Assembly: GCF_000306115.2 (NCBI RefSeq)
Contig: NZ_AKWX02000013.1
Location: 283,033 to 347,032 of the forward strand
Length of the DNA stretch: 64,000 nt
Source: Leptospira wolffii serovar Khorat str. Khorat-H2
Lineage (GTDB): Bacteria > Spirochaetota > Leptospiria > Leptospirales > Leptospiraceae
Direction of reading: 5' to 3'
This document shows positions 38,404-46,782 of the stretch, piece after piece. Numbering within the stretch: position 1 is the stretch's first letter; each line of letters opens with the position of its first letter. Both the position numbers and the translations under genes were made by a program. Under the pieces are notes generated by a model that ran no database searches, was not told the DNA's origin, and saw only the letters and a program-made list of their open reading frames with translations.

Positions 38404-38745
38404 TTAATAGAAAAGGTCCATTTTAGATCGATTTTTCCATCCCGCCTGACTGGAAGAATTCACGAAATACACTTTAATATCCGCCTGGCTTTCATGAGCC
38501 ACGAAATAGATCTTAAACTTTGCCTGAGATTCGTAATTGGTAAAAAACCATTTACCGTCGTTTGCTCCCGCTTGGTTGGCATACTTGACCTTATAAACCT
38601 TCAAGTCCGCCTGGTTCTCATACTTCACTACGTAAACTTTTACGTCCGCCCGGCTGGAATGATTCTCGGAGAATACGCTCTGTCCGAAAATATTTCCGGA
38701 AACCGGAACAAAAAACATTAATAGCGAAAAGAGAATGGATTTCAT
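38404..38745 (-). CDS. Secreted short-repeat protein, DUF6150-like
   Basis: 113 residues from the ATG at 38745 (MKSILFSLLMFFVPVSGNIFG, signal peptide), with AGGA seven bases upstream; an ATG six codons earlier is the alternative. The mature protein is five tandem 13-16-residue repeats of the form K-x-Y-x-V-x-Y-x-x-Q-A (VKVYVVKYENQA, LKVYKVKYANQA, then three more). The regular alternation suggests a small beta-solenoid or sheet. Likely periplasmic or surface; function unknown. Confidence 0.75.
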   Translation of the reverse strand: MKSILFSLLMFFVPVSGNIFGQSVFSENHSSRADVKVYVVKYENQADLKVYKVKYANQAGANDGKWFFTNYESQAKFKIYFVAHESQADIKVYFVNSSSQAGWKNRSKMDLFY

Positions 38746-38907
38746 ATGCAGTCCTAATTTCATTATACTTTTTTTTAATACTATAAACCCGTTTTACTGT
38801 TCGGAAGACAAGAAATCGTTTTTGATTCCCTCAGAATCCGACAGGTTTTTGAAACCGAATCTGAATCAAACGAAAGAGCGAGAGGCATCCGAATGTTACA
38901 AGACCCG

Positions 38908-39282
38908 TTAAGCTTTCGCTCTCCTTTTTCCGGATTCGAAGTTCTCCTTTACCCTGAATTTGACGATCTTCCCGATCAATCCGAGCGGCAAAGGTTTTTC
39001 GATCGGGAATTGCACCGTTCCCTTGGAATTCTTGAAACCTTTCAGCTCTTCTTGGAAGACACGGATAGCTTTTGCGCCGGGATAGAATCCTATATGATTC
39101 TTGTACGCAGCAAAATGAACCAAATTTCCATAGAAATCGAATGTAGGGATTTGATAACTGATTTTTTCTTTCGCCTCCGGAGCATTCTTTCGAATGAAGG
39201 CCCGCAAACCTTCCAGAATTTCCTGAACGTCTTCCGGGAACGTGCTGATATAATGGTCGATATCTTTATAATCTGTCTTCAT
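38908..39282 (-). CDS. DUF1801 domain protein
   Basis: 124 residues: HYISTFPEDVQEILEGLRAFIRKNAPEAKEKISYQIPTF and GFYPGAKAIRVF are diagnostic of the DUF1801 (iron chaperone frataxin-fold-like) family. Cytoplasmic; role unproven. The long open frame on the opposite strand is a coding shadow. It is the second DUF1801 member in the window. Confidence 0.87.
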   Translation of the reverse strand: MKTDYKDIDHYISTFPEDVQEILEGLRAFIRKNAPEAKEKISYQIPTFDFYGNLVHFAAYKNHIGFYPGAKAIRVFQEELKGFKNSKGTVQFPIEKPLPLGLIGKIVKFRVKENFESGKRRAKA

Positions 39283-39360
39283 GGATTTTCGGGGTCCGAT
39301 CCGGAACTTTTCGTATATCCGAATATTTCAATTTTTGAATTCCAGAATTTTATACTTTTT

Positions 39361-39753
39361 TTAAGCGAGAGCCAAGCACAAAATTGCAATCAAAAAAGTG
39401 ATCGGAGTAAAGATCAAGGTCTCCATCCGGTTAAGAGCATTCAGATTTCCGATCGTATTTAACGAAAACAGGATCACCATGACCCACAATGTCATTCTCA
39501 GGATTCCGGGAGCTATCGGCGTTTTTATATATTCCTGTCTGGCAAGAACGACATAGATAAAGAGAAAATTCAATGCGAGAGAAATGAATTCGAACCAATA
39601 CAGTTCTTCCTGTTTTTGAATGCGTCCTCCCCAAACCATATCGAGTGGGACCAGCCCGATTATGACGAACACATGAAATATCGTAACTAAGGAAAAGAGG
39701 AGCAACAAAACATTTCCGGCCATTCTTTTCGCTTTAGGATTTTTTAAGAACAT
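39361..39753 (-). CDS. Small four-helix membrane protein
   Basis: 130 residues with four membrane helices (LLLLFSLVTIFHVFVIIGL, FISLALNFLFIYVVLA, LRMTLWVMVILFSLNTIG and FTPITFLIAILCLALA). The ribosome site (AAAGGTGATGGTGAT) supports the ATG at 39753. Family not recognised. Confidence 0.7.
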   Translation of the reverse strand: MFLKNPKAKRMAGNVLLLLFSLVTIFHVFVIIGLVPLDMVWGGRIQKQEELYWFEFISLALNFLFIYVVLARQEYIKTPIAPGILRMTLWVMVILFSLNTIGNLNALNRMETLIFTPITFLIAILCLALA

Positions 39754-39817
39754 ATCACCATCACCTTTCTTTATATTCTTTCCATTCGATTCGAATCCGT
39801 TTCTCTATCAGCCTGAG

Positions 39818-40636
39818 TCAACGAAGGATCTCCTTGAATTCGAAATTCTCACACGCATCCAACCATCGAAAAAGCATTTCACTCTTTCCGAATTCGATCG
39901 ATCTGGAAAAATATTTACAACCTAAAATCCATTCTCCTTGGAATATATAAATCGTCCCTATATTTTGTAATAAGGAAAAGTCCTGTGGGAACTGTGCTTC
40001 GGCGGATAATAGGATTTTTTCGGCCTTCTTCCAGTCCAAAGGATCTTTCGAAAGTTCCGAAAGAAAATCCGAGTAGAATCCCCCTAACCTCTCGTTCCCG
40101 GAAGCGTTCGTAAAGAATTCGTTTAACGGAGTTCGGACGAAATATCTTCGAGGAAATACGCTTCGAACAAGATGCTCTATCGAGGCATAAACCCCCGAAC
40201 GAACGGTTTGAGAGGAGAAATGGCAGGAGTTTGATTCGAATTGGGACTCCGAGAGAATAGGGCTCGGCGCTTGGATGGGTTTATTACCGGAAGAAAAACG
40301 AAGAACGGAAGAAATGCGTAATATTCCCCTTCCTTTCATGCATTTCCTTGTTTCATTCAGCCTTAAGGAAATGCAGAATTCGTCGCGGTCTCCGTCGCAG
40401 GTCTCTACTTGCTGAAAGGCACCGATACGTTCGATCAGTATTGGAAGAGAATATACGGAAATCTTTTCCTTTCCGGTAATTTCTATACTTAGCTGTTCGG
40501 AAATCGTCCCGAGAAGGTAATTTCGAACCTTTGCGCTTTCCTTTGTATCCGGAAATAAATAAACGGTCACTCCGACCGGTCTGCATCCGGAGAGAAAAAA
40601 TAAAATTCCGAGAAGAATTAAGAATTTATTTCTCAT
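39818..40636 (-). CDS. Putative lipoprotein with TPR-like C-terminus
   Basis: 272 residues. MRNKFLILLGILFFLSGC is a lipobox signal peptide with the acylated cysteine at residue 18. The mature region is beta-rich with three further cysteine-containing segments (VETCDGDRDEFC, KCMKG). The last 75 residues (LLSAEAQFPQDFSLLQNIGTIYIFQGEWILGCKYFSRSIE) look like tetratricopeptide helices. Role unknown; probably membrane-anchored in the periplasm. Confidence 0.72.
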   Translation of the reverse strand: MRNKFLILLGILFFLSGCRPVGVTVYLFPDTKESAKVRNYLLGTISEQLSIEITGKEKISVYSLPILIERIGAFQQVETCDGDRDEFCISLRLNETRKCMKGRGILRISSVLRFSSGNKPIQAPSPILSESQFESNSCHFSSQTVRSGVYASIEHLVRSVFPRRYFVRTPLNEFFTNASGNERLGGFYSDFLSELSKDPLDWKKAEKILLSAEAQFPQDFSLLQNIGTIYIFQGEWILGCKYFSRSIEFGKSEMLFRWLDACENFEFKEILR

Positions 40637-40777
40637 TTTTGAATACGAAGTTTCTCGTCTGGATTAAAAACTTCGTTTCGAGAATACTGGAAAGACATTT
40701 TTATCGTTTATTCTAAAGAATGCGATGAAGCCTTTTCTTCCGTAGTCCGATCGAATTATAGAGTGAAGACTTTCTAC

Positions 40778-41278
40778 TTATCTTCCGATCTTTGACAAAT
40801 AACTTTCCAGCTTATCGAATGTGCCGCCCCATCCTTCTTCCATGCCTTCCATAATAGAGTAAAAGGTTGCGGTTTCGCTTTCCGTAGAATTGATAGGTTC
40901 GCTCACTAAAGTGATTGTGGTGATTCCATTCTTTTCTTCTAGGCTGATTTTATTCAGAATTTCTTTCGGTAAATCCAAACCTTCGAAGGGCGGCTTGATG
41001 ATGGTCCCATTCTTATCCGCAAAGGAATTGATCCAAGTGATCCGATTCGGCCTTTCGATTTCCTTGAATAGAAAAAGACCGTAATGTTCCTCATCCCCCT
41101 TCATCTTATAATGAAAAACCCCGTTTACCTTAAAATCCAATCGGATTACTTCGATCGAAACTCCGATTGGCCCCCACCATTCCGCCAAGGCATCCTCCGT
41201 AGAAAATGCCTGGAATACCAGCTCCTTGGGGGCTTGGAAAGATCTTTGAACTGAAAATTTTTGATTCGTCGTGCCCAT
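40778..41278 (-). CDS. SRPBCC (AHSA1/START-like) protein
   Basis: 166 residues. FQAPKELVFQAFSTEDALAEWWGPIGVSI and EEGWGGTFDKLESYLSKI define the AHSA1 helix-grip family. It starts 8 bp after the second ArsR gene and is certainly its operon partner. Ligand unknown. Confidence 0.88.
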   Translation of the reverse strand: MGTTNQKFSVQRSFQAPKELVFQAFSTEDALAEWWGPIGVSIEVIRLDFKVNGVFHYKMKGDEEHYGLFLFKEIERPNRITWINSFADKNGTIIKPPFEGLDLPKEILNKISLEEKNGITTITLVSEPINSTESETATFYSIMEGMEEGWGGTFDKLESYLSKIGR

Positions 41279-41286
41279 ACTGTCTC

Positions 41287-41601
41287 CTACTTCTTTTGAA
41301 TCCGGTTAAGATACTTTTCCAGATCGTCGAATTTGCGATCCCAGAACTTTTTATATTGGGTCACCCAGGTTTCCACCTCGTTCAACTTACCCAATTTCGC
41401 AATGCAGTATCTTTCCCGACCCTGGCGTTTGATACTTATAAGACCACATTCGGAGAGAATCTTAATATGTTTCGAAATGGCCGGTCTGCTGATCTTGAAA
41501 TTCTCCGCTACTGCATTCAAGTTCATCGGTTCCTTGGCGAGGAGACCGATGATTTGTCTCCTGGTCGGATCCGCGATGGCTTGGAATACGTCTCTACGCA
41601 T
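41287..41601 (-). CDS. ArsR-family regulator of the second SRPBCC module
   Basis: 104-residue winged helix protein: VFQAIADPTRRQIIGLLAKEPMNLNAVAENFKISRPAISKHIKILSECGLI. It has one helix-turn-helix and no metal-binding cysteine pair. It is in the same ArsR branch as the proteins at 37.3 and 42.3 kb but its recognition helix differs (SRPAISKH against SLPAITKH and SFAGVAKH), matching the different palindrome in its promoter. Confidence 0.9.
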   Translation of the reverse strand: MRRDVFQAIADPTRRQIIGLLAKEPMNLNAVAENFKISRPAISKHIKILSECGLISIKRQGRERYCIAKLGKLNEVETWVTQYKKFWDRKFDDLEKYLNRIQKK

Positions 41602-41612
41602 GTTCGACCGCC

Positions 41613-41641
41613 ATTATATATGTAACCGATCGGTTACACAA
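41613..41641 (-). promoter_or_regulatory. 18-bp palindromic operator inside the second ArsR promoter
   Basis: TGTAACCGATCGGTTACA (41621-41638) is a perfect 18-bp palindrome. On the minus strand a TATAAT -10 (41613-41618) follows it, and a poor -35 (TTGTGT, 41636-41641) overlaps its upstream arm at 17-bp spacing. A bound ArsR dimer would exclude RNA polymerase. Confidence 0.75.
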
Positions 41642-41663
41642 ATACTTAAAGTTGAGGTTTGGA

Positions 41664-42074
41664 TTATTTTTTTCTAAGGATTCTTCCTCCGAGATAGCTC
41701 GTAGGAAGATATGCGACCACAAGATCCAGTATGATAAACCAAATAGGCGCCGGTATCATGAATGCGCTCACTATTCCTCCCAGCAAGAAAAAGGCTCCTA
41801 TCACCAAGGCGAGTTCCGACGTGTATCCGGCACTCATCCGTGCGGTTACTATAGCCCCGGCTAGAGTGCCGAGAGCATGAGCCAAAAACGGAAAGATAAA
41901 GTGCTCAGGCCGGAATAAATGGGCCGATGCCTTCAGGCCTTCCATAGTGGTCACATCTGCCCCTTCGGGAGGAGGAATAATATTCCCGCTGACGAGAACG
42001 ATCCCCATATTCACGATGCTTCCGAAGACAAGCCCGGCGATAACGGCTAAGATATTTTGAATGATTGGATGCAT
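41664..42074 (-). CDS. Four-helix membrane protein of unknown family
   Basis: 136 residues from the ATG at 42074 (MHPIIQNILAVIAGLVFGSIVNMG) with a GAGGTGAA site; an upstream start at 42200 adds residues without a consistent pattern and is rejected. Helices: AVIAGLVFGSIVNMGIVLVS, FIFPFLAHALGTLAGAIVTA, LVIGAFFLLGGIVSAFMIP and WFIILDLVVAYLPTSYLGG. It lies 62 bp upstream of the second ArsR module and is divergent from the third. Confidence 0.72.
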   Translation of the reverse strand: MHPIIQNILAVIAGLVFGSIVNMGIVLVSGNIIPPPEGADVTTMEGLKASAHLFRPEHFIFPFLAHALGTLAGAIVTARMSAGYTSELALVIGAFFLLGGIVSAFMIPAPIWFIILDLVVAYLPTSYLGGRILRKK

Positions 42075-42299
42075 ACCCGATTCACCTCTTTCTTTAGGGA
42101 GGGACAATATAAGGCCGCTATTCAAAGGAAACAAGAAATTTCCAAGGATTCTCCGAAAGAAAAGATTACGGTTCTTTCGAAATCGATGTCCGAATAGCAC
42201 CTAGAAAAGAAGAATCGACCGAATTCTTTTCCAAATTCTTCAAAAAAATACTCAACCCTTTGGTATAATAATTGACGAAAAAATCCCCGGTAATATTTA

Positions 42300-42317
42300 T
42301 TCAACTAAATGGTTGGA
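42300..42317 (+). promoter_or_regulatory. Imperfect palindrome over the start codon of the third ArsR gene
   Basis: TTCAAC (42300-42305) and GTTGGA (42312-42317) are inverted arms with one mismatch; the ATG at 42309 lies between them. A TTGACG at 42272-42277 upstream could be the -35. The position mirrors the palindrome before the first ArsR gene. Confidence 0.4.
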
Positions 42318-42689
42318 TTATTGAAAGCTGAGGAAAAGTTGGATCGGGTATTCGCCGCTCTATCGGACAGCTCTAGACGCCAAATGCTTGTTCATTTGCG
42401 GAAACGTTCGCTCACAATCTCTGAGTTGGCCGAACCTTTTTCCATGTCGTTTGCAGGGGTAGCCAAGCACATCGACGTGCTTACCTCGGCGGGTCTTGTA
42501 CGCAAGGTGCGGGATCCAAATGACGGACGTAGTTTTAGATTGGAATTGCAGAATCGTTCCCTTTCCGAAGCAAGTGCGTGGCTCGCTTACCATCAGGAAT
42601 TCTGGACCAACAAATTGGATAGATTAGAAGCATTTATAGAGGAGCAAGATCATGACCGAACCGGTCCTAAAACTAGAAAAAAAAATTAA
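42309..42689 (+). CDS. ArsR-family regulator of the third SRPBCC module
   Basis: 126 residues: RVFAALSDSSRRQMLVHLRKRSLTISELAEPFSMSFAGVAKHIDVLTSAGLVRKVRD is a full ArsR domain, and the tail SEASAWLAYHQEFWTNKLDRLEAFIEEQ matches the first ArsR protein closely. It overlaps the following SRPBCC gene by 38 bp, so the two are translationally coupled. Confidence 0.9.
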   Translation: MVGLLKAEEKLDRVFAALSDSSRRQMLVHLRKRSLTISELAEPFSMSFAGVAKHIDVLTSAGLVRKVRDPNDGRSFRLELQNRSLSEASAWLAYHQEFWTNKLDRLEAFIEEQDHDRTGPKTRKKN

Positions 42690-43107
42690 CGCCGATCCGA
42701 CACGACTGTTTCGAGCCTGGTTAAACGCCGAAGATTTGTCGAAATGGTTTTTACCCGAAGACGCGGTCAATATTCAATCCGCTACTCTGGATCCTAGACC
42801 GGGTGGAAAATTTTTAATCAATATGGTCCTAAACGGCAAGGTTCTACCTCATGAAGGGGAATACAGAGAGATCAATGAACCGAAAAGACTGGTATTTACT
42901 TGGAAGTCTATCGCAACGGGCGGTCGCGATACTCTCGTAACGATAACTTTCGATTCTATTGCCGATCCTTCGAACAAAAAGCAGAAGCCGCAAACTCTTG
43001 TGACTTTGATTCATGAACGACTGACTAACGAAGAAATCGAATCGCATAGAAATGGATGGACCGGGATCCTGAACGGTTTGGAAATCCGAGAAGGGATTAA
43101 AGAATAG
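42652..43107 (+). CDS. SRPBCC (AHSA1/START-like) protein
   Basis: 151 residues. INADPTRLFRAWLNAEDLSKWFLPEDAVN is the AHSA1 entry segment and HRNGWTGILNGLEI the final helix. It starts inside the arsR-type gene. It is one of two SRPBCC genes in this module. Confidence 0.87.
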   Translation: MTEPVLKLEKKINADPTRLFRAWLNAEDLSKWFLPEDAVNIQSATLDPRPGGKFLINMVLNGKVLPHEGEYREINEPKRLVFTWKSIATGGRDTLVTITFDSIADPSNKKQKPQTLVTLIHERLTNEEIESHRNGWTGILNGLEIREGIKE

Positions 43108-43172
43108 AATAACGTCTTTATCGGCAACGCCGTGAAAGAAGAAGAAAAACAACGTAGATAAAGGAGAATAAG

Positions 43173-43640
43173 ATGAACGGAATATATCACAAAATAGGCA
43201 TTCGCGCGGAAGCACCGAAAGTCATCCAAGCGCTTGCAACGAAAGACGGTTTAGCGGGATGGTGGACTAGACAAGTCGAGGGGGAATTCTCCGGAGGGAC
43301 TTCGGGAGTTGGAGAATCCATCCGCTTCGACTTTGGACTGGCAGGTTTCGAAATGAAAGTGCAGGAACTTGCTCCCCAACGGGTCCTCTGGGAATGTACA
43401 GAAGGTCCGGAAGACTGGGTGGGATCCCATGTGGACTTCCAATTGACCCAAGGATCTTCTCCTGACGGAGCTAAGATGACACTAGTCCATTTTCGTCATC
43501 AAGATTGGAAAAACGAAAGCGAGTTCACCGCGCATTGCAGCATGAAATGGGCGACCTTTTTACTCAGTTTAAAAAGTTTAGTCGAGGCAGGCAAAGGCCA
43601 ACCGGCTCCGGACGACCTAAAGATAGACGATTTCAATTAG
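43173..43640 (+). CDS. SRPBCC domain protein
   Basis: 155 residues: KIGIRAEAPKVIQALATKDGLAGWWTRQVEGEF and HCSMKWATFLLSLKSLVEAGKG outline a helix-grip domain of a different subgroup from the AHSA1-like paralogues nearby. ATG with an AAGGAGAATAAG ribosome site, 65 bp after the preceding SRPBCC gene. A good hairpin follows the stop. Confidence 0.85.
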   Translation: MNGIYHKIGIRAEAPKVIQALATKDGLAGWWTRQVEGEFSGGTSGVGESIRFDFGLAGFEMKVQELAPQRVLWECTEGPEDWVGSHVDFQLTQGSSPDGAKMTLVHFRHQDWKNESEFTAHCSMKWATFLLSLKSLVEAGKGQPAPDDLKIDDFN

Positions 43641-43649
43641 GATTTACCG

Positions 43650-43674
43650 CGCGCATCTTTCCCGAAGATGCGCG
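43650..43674 (+). terminator. Terminator hairpin between convergent genes
   Basis: Perfect 10-bp stem CGCGCATCTT (43650-43659) with AAGATGCGCG (43665-43674), 5-nt loop, followed by TAATATTTCGAGCATTTT. It lies between the third SRPBCC module and the convergent methyltransferase gene and could serve both. Confidence 0.65.
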
Positions 43675-43699
43675 TAATATTTCGAGCATTTTGTAAACC

Positions 43700-44338
43700 T
43701 TAAATCGACTTTAACTCCCAAACATTCTCTTTTGCAGGACATTGTCCTCGCAACCCACCCTGCACTTCCAAACTAGCCAATCGAGTAAGATGAAACTCGC
43801 TTTTATAATGCGATTCTATCTCTATTTGTGGGACCGAAAAAGGAGGGCCCGACATCACATTTTGATCGTAATCGTATGCAATCAATAACTGAGGAGCATG
43901 ATCCGTGATTTTTACGAGATGTTTGGTATAAAGTATCCTAGTCTCGGGAGGAAGAGCAACTAGAGCCGCTCGATCGTAAACGGCGTCCACCTGTCCAAGA
44001 AGTTCCTTGGTCAAATGGAAGAAATCTCCGACATATATATCGAGACCCTCCGCGCTATACCGAACGAGTTTATCGACTTGAGAAATCTTAGGCGTAACCT
44101 TCAGCTCGGAAAACAATTGCCGAATGGCTAGATCGGCGAATTCGACACCAACCACACGAAATCCTTTGGATAATAGCCAAGCGATATCCAAAGTCTTACC
44201 ACATAAGGGCAGAAAGATCCGATCTCCTTTTGTCAAAGCTATGCTTTCGAAATATTTAACTAAAAGAGGGTTCGCCTCGCTTTGATGAAATGCAATATTA
44301 TTCTCTTTCCACCTTTGCTGCCAAAAATCTTCGTTCAT
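43700..44338 (-). CDS. tpm: Thiopurine S-methyltransferase-like protein (TPMT family)
   Basis: 212-residue SAM-dependent methyltransferase. FWQQRWKENNIAFHQSEANPLLVKYF is the TPMT entry, FLPLCGKTLDIAWLLSKGFRVVGVEFAD the SAM motif I region, and VDAVYDRAALVALPPETR motif II/III. Bacterial members methylate thiopurines, selenium or tellurium compounds. Length is normal. Monocistronic; opposite strand to the SRPBCC module. Confidence 0.85.
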   Translation of the reverse strand: MNEDFWQQRWKENNIAFHQSEANPLLVKYFESIALTKGDRIFLPLCGKTLDIAWLLSKGFRVVGVEFADLAIRQLFSELKVTPKISQVDKLVRYSAEGLDIYVGDFFHLTKELLGQVDAVYDRAALVALPPETRILYTKHLVKITDHAPQLLIAYDYDQNVMSGPPFSVPQIEIESHYKSEFHLTRLASLEVQGGLRGQCPAKENVWELKSI

Positions 44339-44402
44339 TTTTTACCTCTATACTTCATTTCCGCTCCTTTAGACTTCGATCGGATGTTTCCGGTTCCTTC
44401 TT

Positions 44403-45083
44403 CTATTTTAATCTTTGTATATACAGAGTTAGCAGGATGAAATCCAAATAGATAAAACCGACACCCGCAAAATATAGAAATCGATTTACGAATTCAAATT
44501 GATATCCGGTTAAAACGATTGTAGCTACAAATAACGCTATAATTGCAAGATACCCGCCTACATAAAAATACGTTCCTCTGTCCGAGAATATTCTTCTCAA
44601 ATTAGAGAAATAATCCTTATAAGACCTCTTTGCAATGATCAAAGATAAACCAGCAAAATATATAGAAGTCAGAAATACGTATCCTGTCGCAAAAATGATC
44701 ATTTTCACAATGAGATCGAAGGAGACTTCTTTCTGATTCAGATCGATTCTGCTAAAAAGCGCAAAAAGCAGCGTGTAAATTATAGTAACAAACCAGCAGC
44801 CGGATACGAATACCGATACTTGCAGAAGAAGCTCTAAAAACGGGATTTTCGGCAGATCGCGATCTTCCGTCAACAGCAATATGGAGATAACCGCAAACGA
44901 CAAAGATAATATAAGTAAGAGAAGTAGAATATAAAAAAGTGTGTCTGATGGATGCGTTTGCTCTTCGATTCCAAAGTAACTCGAAGGAATCAAAAAAACT
45001 TGATAAGCAAAATAGCAGAAGAACGCCGTTCTCGCAAACTGATTTTTTGCGATGCGTCGGAGAGTATCTATCGTATTATTCAT
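44403..45083 (-). CDS. Six-helix membrane protein of unknown function
   Basis: 226 residues with six hydrophobic helices, for example LFYILLLLLILSLSFAVISILLL and FLYFAGVGFIYLDFILLTLYI. The start MNNTIDTLRRIAKNQFARTAFF is a short amphipathic leader. No recognisable family. First gene after the methyltransferase, same strand, 64 bp apart. Confidence 0.65.
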   Translation of the reverse strand: MNNTIDTLRRIAKNQFARTAFFCYFAYQVFLIPSSYFGIEEQTHPSDTLFYILLLLLILSLSFAVISILLLTEDRDLPKIPFLELLLQVSVFVSGCWFVTIIYTLLFALFSRIDLNQKEVSFDLIVKMIIFATGYVFLTSIYFAGLSLIIAKRSYKDYFSNLRRIFSDRGTYFYVGGYLAIIALFVATIVLTGYQFEFVNRFLYFAGVGFIYLDFILLTLYIQRLK

Positions 45084-45152
45084 TCTATTTGGCTACCTCA
45101 GGTGAATCGAAATGTTCTAATAAGGAAGCATATATACTAATCGAATCTTGGG

Positions 45153-45626
45153 CTAATCGGAAAAGTCTAAAGAAATAAATTTATAACGTTGTCCGTACGA
45201 ACGAAAACCGTTGATCTCGCTATGAGTATCTATGACAAGTTCCTCGCCTAAAATATAACCCTGATACTTGACTGCGGCAGAAGGTATGCCCAACTCGGCC
45301 GCATAGCCGGAAATCTCGGTGCTAAAGACTATTTTGCTACCATCCACAGAATAAGTTCCCGACGAAATTCCAGATTTTTCTGCAGAAAACCAAGTCTTGA
45401 TATCTTCCGGATTCCCGGTACTACTGACGCTAATCACGCGACCATCCCGATAGAATCTAAGGTAATACCAATAGTCAATATTCGGGGCAGAGCCAGGAGA
45501 ACATCGATATACTCCAGTAAATTTAAGCCCGGAGTAGGATACATTGCGATCGGTAAGCGACTGGCAAGAAAAAAGTGTAATACTCCAAATGGATACTACG
45601 CAGAAAAGAAAAAGACGATATTTCAT
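45153..45626 (-). CDS. Putative lipoprotein
   Basis: 157 residues from the ATG at 45626 (MKYRLFLFCVVSIWSITLFSCQS, lipobox LFSC). A TTG 6 codons earlier would extend into the preceding gene's stop. The mature domain is a small beta-rich fold (FTGVYRCSPGSAPNIDYWYYLRFYRDGRVISVSS), similar in rhythm to lipocalin-like or META-like domains. Unknown function; second of three consecutive exported proteins. Confidence 0.68.
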   Translation of the reverse strand: MKYRLFLFCVVSIWSITLFSCQSLTDRNVSYSGLKFTGVYRCSPGSAPNIDYWYYLRFYRDGRVISVSSTGNPEDIKTWFSAEKSGISSGTYSVDGSKIVFSTEISGYAAELGIPSAAVKYQGYILGEELVIDTHSEINGFRSYGQRYKFISLDFSD

Positions 45627-45640
45627 AAGACTCGATCGGA

Positions 45641-46114
45641 TCAAAAGGACCTGCTGATCGAAATGGAAGCTCCAGCCAATGAACCGTTCAATCGAAAAGA
45701 AGTATTAGTGTCCATCGCTCTTTGAAAAAAATAATTCGTAAGTAGCATCGCCCCAAGCGTGCTCAAGACGACCGATTGCTGGATATCCGTATCTATTTGG
45801 CGATTTATGTGTCTCACATTGCTTGCCGCGTCTTGGTATACGTATATCGAAGCGGGCAAATTGCTAAAATTACCGGAAGAATAGCTTTCGGAACCTATCC
45901 AAAGCGCAAAATACTGCACTTTATGATTGTAATCCTGTTTAGAATTTTGCGAATAAATATGATGTCCGTAGGAAATCCCTCCAAGTAAGGCAAAGATACC
46001 GATTGCAAGCCTAAATCCTTGTCTCTCTTCCGCCTTCAATCTATCCTTTTCTGCATCGGCAAAAACATAGCTCGAAGAAGAGATTAAGAGAATTATAATA
46101 ATGAACTTTCTCAT
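45641..46114 (-). CDS. Exported protein of unknown function
   Basis: 157 residues. A signal peptide (MRKFIIIILLISSSSYVFA) precedes a charged segment and a hydrophobic helix (GIFALLGGISYGHHIYS). The last 60 residues have a helix (SVVLSTLGAMLLTNYFFQRAM) and end in GASISISRSF, whose terminal phenylalanine and alternating pattern could be an outer-membrane strand. No family recognised. Very close to the lipoprotein gene. Confidence 0.6.
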   Translation of the reverse strand: MRKFIIIILLISSSSYVFADAEKDRLKAEERQGFRLAIGIFALLGGISYGHHIYSQNSKQDYNHKVQYFALWIGSESYSSGNFSNLPASIYVYQDAASNVRHINRQIDTDIQQSVVLSTLGAMLLTNYFFQRAMDTNTSFRLNGSLAGASISISRSF

Positions 46115-46164
46115 TTGTCGTCCGAATGATTATTATTAAAGAAAGAATCCGATCTCAATGGATC

Positions 46165-46695
46165 TCATTGCAAATCCTTTTGAATAATAGCTTCGTCTGT
46201 TTCGTTATTTACGGCATTGATCAAGAGAATAGCCGTTTTATCGAAATCATTATACGACGCGTATAGAACGTACAAGTATACTTCCGATTTAGCATTGGAG
46301 AGAGTGTATCGAACGAGCACGTCTTGAAAATATAAGACTACTTTAAATTTTCCTTTCGGAATTACCAATTGATAGGTAAAAATATCCTCCAACTTGAAGG
46401 GGGTCTGCAAAAAATCCGTAAGAGATCCCAAAACGATATACCCGTATTCGTCGACTTTGGTGGGTAATTTCGGAAGCTTATACTTAATCTTATACCTTGT
46501 ATTGATGATCGCTACCCCGCCGTCTCCTTCGGTCTCATGGATATTCTTTGCAAGCTTGACTACTTCATCCATTGTAGTCGGCACATAGGCTTTGAAATCG
46601 AAAGCCGGCTTGGGTTTCGGGGCTTCCTTGATCTCCGTCGACGAACAAGCGATTGCAAAGAGGGCAATTGCGATGGATACGGATATTCTTTTCAT
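46165..46695 (-). CDS. Putative lipoprotein
   Basis: 176 residues from the ATG at 46695 (MKRISVSIAIALFAIACSS, lipobox IAC); an upstream start at 46737 would put 14 residues before the signal and is rejected. The proline-rich EIKEAPKPKP linker follows. The mature region is soluble and mixed alpha/beta. First of a three-gene run of exported proteins at 46.7-45.2 kb. Function unknown. Confidence 0.68.
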   Translation of the reverse strand: MKRISVSIAIALFAIACSSTEIKEAPKPKPAFDFKAYVPTTMDEVVKLAKNIHETEGDGGVAIINTRYKIKYKLPKLPTKVDEYGYIVLGSLTDFLQTPFKLEDIFTYQLVIPKGKFKVVLYFQDVLVRYTLSNAKSEVYLYVLYASYNDFDKTAILLINAVNNETDEAIIQKDLQ

Positions 46696-46782
46696 TGTAT
46701 TCTCTATTAAAAGTTTCAAAAAGCGAAATATTGTCAAAGGAAATGCGGATTTTAAATCCCCAAACGATAGTGATCGGGAGAA

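Noticed and set aside
38893..39462. 189-codon open frame on the plus strand
   Set aside because: It lies opposite the recognised DUF1801 gene (38908-39282) and has no domain; a coding shadow.
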